Source: CAYUYV01 sp050331455 (GTDB lineage Bacteria > Pseudomonadota > Alphaproteobacteria > JAJFIK01). Taken from it: 64,000 bases of DNA. Where the stretch lies: contig JBHJGV010000015.1 of NCBI GenBank assembly GCA_050331455.1, positions 1 to 64,000 of the forward strand. Direction: 5' to 3'. The notes below the pieces were generated by a model. It was not told the origin of the DNA, did no database searches, and worked only from the letters and a program-made list of their open reading frames with translations. This document shows, one piece after another, positions 58,588-64,000 of this stretch. Every line of letters starts with the position of its first letter. Position 1 is the first letter of the stretch. The translations under genes were made by a program, and so were the position numbers.

Positions 58588-59646
58588 TCACACGCCCGGA
58601 CCGTCACGGCGAACCCGGGCCCGGTGGTGCCCGGCCGCGGCGTCTTGCTCCGAACCGCCAGAGGTCCCGCCGTCCGGCATGGGAAGACCGAAGGCTTCAC
58701 AAATCACTTCACGCATCTGCATCACGCTGCGCCGGCCAATGGCGATGGCCTCCGCGGCTTTGTCGAATTGCAGGACGCCGATATGGGCAAGGGGCGGGTT
58801 CAGCATGACGTCGGGCGGCTCGCCCACGGCGCGGGATTTGGTGATGCGGTCGCTCATGATGGCGAGCGCATTGTTGATCACCTCAAGGCGCTGGGGACCC
58901 CGGTCGCCGGGGTCGAGCATGGAACGCATGAAGCGTCCGGCCGATCGTTTTGTGTTGGGCGGCAAGCGGTTGGCGAGATCGTCGAGCCAGGTCCAGGGCA
59001 TAGAATCGTCGGGCACGGTATCGGCCGGGTCAATTCCCAAAGGGGGCGTCAGGGATTGGGCCCGAAATACATCGGCGTTCAGATTAACCGCCAGCACGAG
59101 ATCCGCCTCGTCCGCCTGGGCGAGGGAGACCGGTACGGGATTGACCAGGGCCCCGTCGGCGAGCCAACGCCCGCGCAGGCGTACGGGCTGCACCAGGCCG
59201 GGAATGGCGGTTGTGGCGCAGATGGACGGGGCAAGCGGGCCATCGCGCAGCCAGATCTCCCGGCCCCGCGTGATATCCGTGGCCACGACGCCGAAGGGCA
59301 TGGGCAGATCCTCGATGCCGGCCTCGCCGAGAAGATCCGCATACAAACGGGCGAGATTCTGGCCGGCGATGAACCCGCCGCCGCCCAGATTGACGTCGAA
59401 ATACCGGATGATCTTGAAGGTATCGAGGCTGAGCGCGAATTGCTTGAGCGCATCGAGCCGGCCAGCGGCGTAGGCGGCCCCGACCAGGGCTCCGATCGAG
59501 CAGCCGGCGATGACGTCCGGCTTGAAACCGAGGTCGCGCAGGGCCTCGATCACGCCGATATGGGCCCAGCCCCGGGCGGCGCCGCTGCCAAGAACGAGAC
59601 CCAGCCGGCAGGTCCTCGGCCGGCGCAGCACGGTGTCATCTGTCAT
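58588..59646 (-). CDS. Patatin-like phospholipase (RssA type)
   Basis: Lipid acyl hydrolase of 352 aa. The oxyanion loop reads GSGAARGWAHIG (20-31). The Ser nucleophile is Ser50 in GCSIG and the catalytic Asp is Asp164 in DGA, so the Ser-Asp dyad is complete. The first Gly of the usual GGGxRG is replaced by Gly-Ser. The chain includes a long middle segment up to about residue 290 and an acidic/basic tail of 25 residues. No signal peptide is present, so action at the cytosolic membrane face is likely. ATG 59646 is chosen; the longer frame from 60279 runs over the asparaginase gene. It follows that gene by 68 bp. Confidence 0.88.
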   Translation of the reverse strand: MTDDTVLRRPRTCRLGLVLGSGAARGWAHIGVIEALRDLGFKPDVIAGCSIGALVGAAYAAGRLDALKQFALSLDTFKIIRYFDVNLGGGGFIAGQNLARLYADLLGEAGIEDLPMPFGVVATDITRGREIWLRDGPLAPSICATTAIPGLVQPVRLRGRWLADGALVNPVPVSLAQADEADLVLAVNLNADVFRAQSLTPPLGIDPADTVPDDSMPWTWLDDLANRLPPNTKRSAGRFMRSMLDPGDRGPQRLEVINNALAIMSDRITKSRAVGEPPDVMLNPPLAHIGVLQFDKAAEAIAIGRRSVMQMREVICEAFGLPMPDGGTSGGSEQDAAAGHHRARVRRDGPGV

Positions 59647-59714
59647 CGGATCAATCGCTTCAAATGGGCAGAATACAAAGGTGAAGGCCAATGCGCGGGC
59701 ACCGGCATGGCCGA

Positions 59715-60734
59715 TCACGGAGCAGATAGGGCCGCGAATGCGTCGGAAACCGGGCGCATCCGTCCGGTATCGAGGCCGCGCCAATTGCGCAGCACCGGCC
59801 GATGGGCCGATTGAATGCCGGCACAGGCCGGGTCGAGCACGCCCAGGCGGACCAGGATCTCGCAGATCGCGCTCTGGGCGGCCCGGGTCGCGCCATCGTC
59901 GATCTTGAGGACAACACCGAGGCCAAGCTCCACCATAAAGGCCGAATAGACGCCTTCCGCACCGGTCTTGGTGACGAACCGGCCCTTGCCGGCCGCGATC
60001 AGGGCCGTGTCGAGGCCGCCGAGCCCCGACAGCATCACCGGATGGGCCGCCTGGGCGGCGAACTGGCGCTCCAGCGCCTGCGCCCGGCCGGCGCTCACGC
60101 CGCGGCGGGCGGCGCATCGGGCGACGCCGAGGCCGAAGGCGCGCAAAGGCATTCCGAGATTGGGCGCGGAACAGCCGTCGACCGCCACGGCGAGGGCGTG
60201 GGGATCCTGATCGCACAGATCCGCAATGGTGGCCGTGATCCGTTTCTGCAACGGATGGCCCGCCTCCGTATACCCCCAAAGGGACAGATCCAGATGACGG
60301 GCGAGGGTCAGGAACCCGGCATGTTTGCCGGAGCAGTTATTGTGGAGCTGGGTGGGTTTTCGCCGGCGCCTGTGAAGGCGGGCCAGTTCCGCCGGGTCGA
60401 GGGGCTCCTGGGCCCCGCAGGCCAAGGCCGCCTCAGGCAGTCGCAAGCGCTTGAGCCATGCCCTGACGGTGCCCACATGGAGATCGGCGCCCCAGTGAGA
60501 GGCCGCGGCTATGGCGAGTTCAGCGTCCGTCAGAGCGGCCCCATCGGCGGCCCCGCTCTCGATGAGATCGAGGGACTGGAAAATCTTGTAGGCTGATCGC
60601 GGAAACATCGGGCGGTCGATATCACCCGCTGCAGCAAGCACCTGCCCTTCACTGTCCATGACGGCATAGCTGCCCCGATGCACGCTTTCGATCAGACCGT
60701 CCCGCCAGACCTCGACCAGGGGTGGATTTGACAT
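59715..60734 (-). CDS. L-asparaginase II-family protein (PF06089 type)
   Basis: Cytosolic asparaginase of 339 aa of the Rhizobium-etli-type II family, hydrolysing L-asparagine to aspartate and ammonia. Family landmarks are VEVWRDGLIESVHRGS near the start, FPRSAYKIFQSLDL (serine-containing, about 44-57), HNNCSGKHAGF near 130 and DGCSAPNLGMPL near 185. These include the Ser-Lys and Cys positions seen in recently characterised members. No signal peptide. The ATG at 60734 is favoured over 60749 by family start position. It is divergent from the TrmH-family gene and upstream of the patatin gene. Confidence 0.9.
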   Translation of the reverse strand: MSNPPLVEVWRDGLIESVHRGSYAVMDSEGQVLAAAGDIDRPMFPRSAYKIFQSLDLIESGAADGAALTDAELAIAAASHWGADLHVGTVRAWLKRLRLPEAALACGAQEPLDPAELARLHRRRRKPTQLHNNCSGKHAGFLTLARHLDLSLWGYTEAGHPLQKRITATIADLCDQDPHALAVAVDGCSAPNLGMPLRAFGLGVARCAARRGVSAGRAQALERQFAAQAAHPVMLSGLGGLDTALIAAGKGRFVTKTGAEGVYSAFMVELGLGVVLKIDDGATRAAQSAICEILVRLGVLDPACAGIQSAHRPVLRNWRGLDTGRMRPVSDAFAALSAP

Positions 60735-60844
60735 GGACCGCATCTCCATGAACCGTGTCGCCCCTGGTCCGGGACCTGGTAGACCCCGCGGGCTCCCCGG
60801 TCCGGCTCATCCCTATGCAGTGGACTTTGAAAAGGAATTCGGGC

Positions 60845-61441
60845 GTGCGCGGCTATTTTGGCATCGGCGTGGAGGGTATCAGCAAGGCTTTTAATGTCGG
60901 CAATCTTTTCAGGACCGCCCATGCCTTCGGCGCCAGTTTCGTCTTTTCCGTCGATGCCCATTTCAAGGCCCGCGAGGCCGCGAAAGCCGACACATCCGAC
61001 GCCATGCGCGGCCACATCCCGTATTACGAGTGGGACCGGGTGGTGGATATGGCCCTGCCGAAGGGCTGCGCGCTGGTTGCCGTCGAACTGCTGGATGATG
61101 CGGTAAGCCTTCCGAGCTTCCGCCACCCCAACGCCGCCGCCTATGTGCTTGGACGGGAGCGCGGCAATGTGTCGGACGTGATGCTGGATCGTGCCGATCA
61201 CGTCATCCGCATACCGACCCGGTTTTGCGTCAATGTGGGCATCGCCGGCGCGATCGTCATGTATGATCGGCTGGTGAGCCAGGGACGCAATGCCCCCCGC
61301 CCGTTGATGCCCGGGGGCCCGCACGACCATGGGCCTGCCCTTCACGGGTCACAGGTACAGAGCCATCTCATCAATGAGCGGATCCGGCGCGACAATGCAT
61401 CCGCTGAGCCAGGGGTTATTGACCCAGCGCCCGCTGAATGA
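60845..61441 (+). CDS. TrmH/SpoU-family RNA 2'-O-methyltransferase
   Basis: SPOUT-class methyltransferase of 198 aa that should modify a tRNA or rRNA ribose. The three family motifs are present: NVGNLFRTA at 17-25, VLGRERGNVSD at 101-111 and IPTRFCVNVGIAGAIVMYD at 123-141. I chose the GTG at 60845 because AAAGGA lies 8 nt upstream and relatives begin RGYFGIG; ATG 60815 and an upstream GTG at 60755 are alternatives. Its last 26 bp overlap the 3' end of the chrR gene on the other strand. Confidence 0.9.
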   Translation: MRGYFGIGVEGISKAFNVGNLFRTAHAFGASFVFSVDAHFKAREAAKADTSDAMRGHIPYYEWDRVVDMALPKGCALVAVELLDDAVSLPSFRHPNAAAYVLGRERGNVSDVMLDRADHVIRIPTRFCVNVGIAGAIVMYDRLVSQGRNAPRPLMPGGPHDHGPALHGSQVQSHLINERIRRDNASAEPGVIDPAPAE

Positions 61442-62102
61442 CACCCATGACGCCAGTGAGTTGAACCGGTGCCGTTGTCACGGACAGAGCGAGACACGTA
61501 CCGTCTTCCTCCGCGACGGGCCGGTGGGTCAGGTCAGGCGAGCCCATGGCGATATCGCCGGGACCGTAGCGGCCGACCTCGTCACGGAACGCTCCCTTCA
61601 GAACGAGGGTGCACTCCTGCCCGCGATGGGTATGGCGTGGTGCCGATGCGCCCGGTTGCAAGCGGAAGATATGAATATCCGGCCCATCCAAATCACCGCA
61701 CAGGTCTAAGATATGGAGGCCTTTCGCGGTCTTCTTCCAACCCTGCTGTTGGAATGCCTCACGGGCTATTCCTTTGAGCGCTTCAGGCAAATCGTCGAGA
61801 TCGGGATCGGAGGGTGCCCCAAAATCGATAGGCGCATCCTCGCCCGCTGCCATATCCGCAAAGGCGGGCAGCACGCCCTCAAGCTGCGCCATGACCCGCG
61901 CCGCCAAGCCGTCGGAGAGGTCAACCGGATCCGCGGCGTCGAGCATCGCGCCGCCGATGGCATCGTAAGTGTCGAGGTCCTTGCGGCACTGCGGACAAAG
62001 CGCAGCATGCGTCTCGATGACCAGGGACAAGGCGGGATCCAGTGCCCCGGTCGCAAAGGCGAGGAGCATCTCGGGATCGGGATGGTGCAGGGGCTGTGTC
62101 AT
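61416..62102 (-). CDS. chrR: ChrR-family zinc-binding anti-sigma factor
   Basis: Cytosolic anti-sigma factor of 228 aa that binds the partner sigma factor through its N-terminal ZAS domain (1-90; His32, Cys36, Cys39 in HAALCPQC, with another ligand in HHPDP at 6-10). The C-terminal cupin domain (about 110-215) has metal ligands in PRHTHRGQECTL and THRPV. In Rhodobacter ChrR releases RpoE in response to singlet oxygen, and the cupin is required for that; the same response is likely here. It is 88 bp downstream of its sigma factor, and overlaps the TrmH-family gene tail to tail. Confidence 0.93.
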   Translation of the reverse strand: MTQPLHHPDPEMLLAFATGALDPALSLVIETHAALCPQCRKDLDTYDAIGGAMLDAADPVDLSDGLAARVMAQLEGVLPAFADMAAGEDAPIDFGAPSDPDLDDLPEALKGIAREAFQQQGWKKTAKGLHILDLCGDLDGPDIHIFRLQPGASAPRHTHRGQECTLVLKGAFRDEVGRYGPGDIAMGSPDLTHRPVAEEDGTCLALSVTTAPVQLTGVMGVIQRALGQ

Positions 62103-62190
62103 GGATTACAAACTAACGCTCTCATCAGGGTGGGGTAGGGTGGCACCTCATGACACAGTATTTTTTTCAATAGATCGTTCGTCCAGGTGG

Positions 62191-62724
62191 TCAGACGTCG
62201 CCGTCCAACGAATGTTTCAAGCGCGAGAACGCAAGACGCAACCTGGACTTGACGGTACCGAGCGCAATACCCGTATGCTTGGCGATATCGCGGTGTGACA
62301 ATCCGTTGAAAAAGGCGAGATACAAAAGATCGCGCTGTTCTTTCGGCAGGACCGTGATGGCCGCGTGCAACCGCTCTTGGCGCTGGCCTGCCAGCACCGC
62401 ATCGTCCGGCGCTGGTTCCGGATCCGGGACGAACATGGGGTCCTCGGGGTCGAACGCCGGATTACGCTCCCGCCGCAAAATGTCGATTCGCCGGTTGCGG
62501 GCGATTGTGAACAGCCAAGTGGAGGCCGACGCTTGGCGCCGGTCGAACTGTTCCGCCTTCCGCCAGACCGTCAGCATGACGTCCTGGACGATCTCTTCCG
62601 CCGACGCGCTGTCCGACCCGAGATTGATGAGGTAGCCCTTCAGGCGCGGCGCGAAATAGTCGAAGATCGAGGAGAAGGCAGCGCGGCTCCGCTCCCGCGC
62701 CACCGCTTCCAGCCAGTCGGCCAT
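62191..62724 (-). CDS. rpoE: ECF sigma factor RpoE (ChrR-controlled, ECF11 type)
   Basis: Extracytoplasmic-function sigma factor of 177 aa (from ATG 62724) that activates genes against singlet oxygen and organic peroxides. Region 2 includes IFDYFAPRLKGYLINLG and EEIVQDVMLTVWRKAEQFD, and region 4 contains LPKEQRDLLYLAFFNGLSHRD and the helix IALGTVKSRLRLAFSRL. The start is unsure: ATG 62724 has GGGAG 4 nt upstream, while GTG 62772 gives 16 more residues; the ATG further up at 62835 is before the likely transcription start. It forms a pair with chrR. Autoregulation is expected in this class and a candidate promoter lies upstream. Confidence 0.9.
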   Translation of the reverse strand: MADWLEAVARERSRAAFSSIFDYFAPRLKGYLINLGSDSASAEEIVQDVMLTVWRKAEQFDRRQASASTWLFTIARNRRIDILRRERNPAFDPEDPMFVPDPEPAPDDAVLAGQRQERLHAAITVLPKEQRDLLYLAFFNGLSHRDIAKHTGIALGTVKSRLRLAFSRLKHSLDGDV

Positions 62725-62813
62725 CTGCTCCCGCGTAATTTTTTTCGTAATGTTGGATTCCGGTCGGCTCACGGTGTGATGCAACGTTATGGGGAGGGGC
62801 CAAAACCACCCCA

Positions 62814-62844
62814 CTGTTACAGCACGGGCTTCCAATGTAAATCA
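62814..62844 (-). promoter_or_regulatory. Possible RpoE-dependent autoregulatory promoter
   Basis: On the minus strand TGATTT (62844-62839) and TAACAG (62819-62814) are separated by 19 bp. The RpoE promoters I know from Rhodobacter have TGATC and TAAG-like elements with similar spacing, so this is a partial match. It would start the rpoE-chrR transcript near 62807, about 83 nt before the chosen ATG. Confidence 0.35.
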
Positions 62845-63405
62845 CACCCGAAAGGCCTGGGAGGGCCGCCTTGCAGGCCGCGACGCTTGGTGGACACGCG
62901 CTACAGTAGCGCATGGGTAAGGGTGGCATATGGGACAGCGGGTGGGCTCTACCGATGCCTTGGGCCGTGTTGGGGCATGGTCGGACCGGCGCGCGCGCCA
63001 ACCGGCGGATCACTGAGCCGCTCCGATACTGTTTTTTCGGCGTGAATATATAAAGCCGGCCCTTGGCCTTGCCCCCGCCGAGCGGTTCATCCACATCTGG
63101 CATCATCAAGGGGTCACCGGCGCCGCTTGGTGGTCAGGAATGCAAAAGGGGGCTTGCACAGGATTCCGGGCAGCGCAACACGACCAGCCCGATCGCCGGC
63201 GGGGTCGTCCAGTGACCGTTTGCCCTTTTGTCGGCCCGAACCGCCGGGCATGATTTTCCGGTGGTTCGCCCGGCGAATCGATCGGCCTGGTTCAATCGGA
63301 CCGGTCCCACGCATCCGGCCCCGGTATGCGACCCGTATCGGACGATCGAACGCGGCGAGCCATGAGGACCTGCAACCCTCGACAGCCCAGGACGAACAAG
63401 AGCCA
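62845..63405. other. Intergenic region before the IalB-like gene
   Basis: No protein-like frame is seen over these 561 bp. A perfect 15-bp inverted repeat GCGCTAC-A-GTAGCGC lies at 62898-62912, and an AT-rich patch with overlapping TATATA/TATAAA at 63047-63054 lies about 350 bp before the IalB-like gene without a matching -35. The gap may contain promoters for both divergent units, and possibly an operator or small RNA. Confidence 0.4.
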
Positions 63406-64000
63406 ATGATGATTTCCAGCTTGACCATCCGACTTTTCCGTCCCCTGGACCCCCGCGGCATCCCCGCTGCCGCCCTCGTATTGGGGGTCCTGTGTGCCCT
63501 CGCCACGCTGGTGCCGCCGACCCCGGCCCGGGCCCAGGATGCCCCCAAGGTTCTCGGCACCTACAAAGCGTGGACCGCTTATCAGTCCCAAGAGAACGGC
63601 GAGACCTTGTGTTTCATCGTGTCCGACCCCACCGAAAAGCGCCTGTCGCGCACCGGACGCAATCGGGGCGATGTGCATTTCCTGCTGTCCCATTGGCCGA
63701 GCAAGGAGATTTTCGGCCAACCCAGCGTGATCATCGGCTACCCGTTCGCGCGCAACAGTGAACCGTCGGTGCGCATCGGGTCAGACCAGTTCGAGATGGT
63801 TCTCGATCCGGAGAACAAGGACATTTACGAGGAACGCGCCTGGGCGCCGGACGCGGACACTGAAGAGCGGCTGATCTCGGCCATGCGCCGCGGGACGACC
63901 ATGGTCGTCACGGGCCGCTCGTCCAGCGGGACGATTTCCACGGACACGTATTCGCTGCTGGGTTTCACCGCGGCGCTCAAGCGAATCGACGAGCAATGCC
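63406..64000 (+). CDS. IalB-family periplasmic protein, 3' end cut by the window
   Basis: N-terminal 198 residues of an invasion-associated locus B family protein. A Sec signal peptide (hydrophobic run ALVLGVLCALATLV) ends near PARAQDA. The mature part has the family pattern WTAYQSQENGETLCFIVS, RGDVHFLLSHWPSKE, VIIGYPFA, AMRRGTTMVVTGRSSSGT and DTYSLLGFTAALKRIDEQC. The last cysteine usually pairs with the one in ETLCFIV, so only a few residues should be missing beyond the edge. IalB was named in Bartonella for erythrocyte entry, but relatives occur widely in free-living alphaproteobacteria, so no virulence role is implied. ATG 63406 or 63409. Confidence 0.85.
   Translation, partial: MMISSLTIRLFRPLDPRGIPAAALVLGVLCALATLVPPTPARAQDAPKVLGTYKAWTAYQSQENGETLCFIVSDPTEKRLSRTGRNRGDVHFLLSHWPSKEIFGQPSVIIGYPFARNSEPSVRIGSDQFEMVLDPENKDIYEERAWAPDADTEERLISAMRRGTTMVVTGRSSSGTISTDTYSLLGFTAALKRIDEQC

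Noticed and set aside
57566..59473. A 635-residue plus-strand frame opposite the quinone reductase and patatin genes
   Set aside because: Composition is shadow-like and both opposing genes have full catalytic motifs.
60755..60844. Longer N-terminus for the TrmH-family protein from the GTG at 60755
   Set aside because: It lacks a ribosome binding site, while GTG 60845 has AAAGGA at 8 nt and matches the usual family start.
63114..63560. A 148-residue minus-strand frame overlapping the start of the IalB-like gene
   Set aside because: Arg/Gly/Trp-rich with no family; the plus-strand frame has a signal peptide and IalB pattern.
1..64000. tRNA or rRNA genes
   Set aside because: I looked for T-loop GGTTCGA/C and acceptor-stem pairing in all gaps and found none that fold; a tRNAscan run would settle it.
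1..64000. CRISPR arrays, insertion sequences or prophage genes
   Set aside because: No regularly spaced repeats with unique spacers, no transposase or integrase domains, and no phage structural genes; the tandem repeats found are short and contiguous.

Overview
The window is about 64 kb of high-G+C chromosomal DNA (roughly two thirds G+C by eye), almost entirely filled with protein-coding genes on both strands. The gene content points to an alphaproteobacterium: rluD beside a sigma-32 gene with an RpoH box, an iscR-led SUF operon with a DUF59/SufT gene, the short alphaproteobacterial form of serC, an ECF sigma/ChrR pair, and an IalB-family protein cut by the right edge. Genus and order cannot be fixed from the sequence. 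I see no rRNA, tRNA, CRISPR array, insertion sequence, integrase or phage genes, so this looks like core chromosome with accessory patches.

Left part (1-14.7 kb): a Kef-type cation/proton antiporter, a beta-propeller lipoprotein and an MDR oxidoreductase, then a GC-rich structured non-coding stretch (4927-5444), a small membrane protein, rluD-rpoH with a clear rho-independent terminator, a DEAD-box helicase, purA, and a serC-serA unit. serC has a good sigma-70-type promoter whose short leader is almost entirely two hairpins, the second exposing the ribosome binding site in its loop.

Middle-left (14.9-30.2 kb) is the most accessory part. It holds a class V aminotransferase coupled to a DMT exporter; a unit of RND/MMPL transporter, type III polyketide synthase and isoprenylcysteine-methyltransferase-like protein, which reads as a pathway to make, methylate and export a phenolic or pyrone lipid; and a tight four-gene operon of an AtuA-family protein, a biotin-carboxylase/BCCP subunit, a nitronate-monooxygenase-like flavoprotein and a TIGR03084-like protein, with no carboxyltransferase subunit alongside. 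A hexanucleotide repeat follows that operon, then a membrane-bound PAS-GGDEF-EAL protein.

Middle (30.2-38.7 kb): one long leftward operon for Fe-S cluster assembly, iscR-cysteine desulfurase-sufB-sufC-sufD-sufS-sufT-sufA, continuing into tenA and a tfoX-like gene. Two palindromes lie in its upstream region.

Right part (39-64 kb): anmK, tyrS, a decayed short-chain dehydrogenase gene (42389-42617), a cupin, a GT2 glycosyltransferase, a penicillin-acylase-family enzyme, beta-carbonic anhydrase, an M20 dipeptidase, an rRNA methyltransferase, a fused ABC exporter, a zincin, pterin dehydratase, an SDR dehydrogenase, a second DMT exporter, a translationally coupled quinone reductase/serine hydrolase pair followed by a secreted metallo-hydrolase, a patatin, an asparaginase, a TrmH-family methyltransferase, the RpoE-ChrR stress pair, and a 3'-incomplete IalB gene.

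Most functions are assigned by family recognition and visible motifs. Promoters, operators, hairpins and start-codon choices are inferences from the sequence alone.
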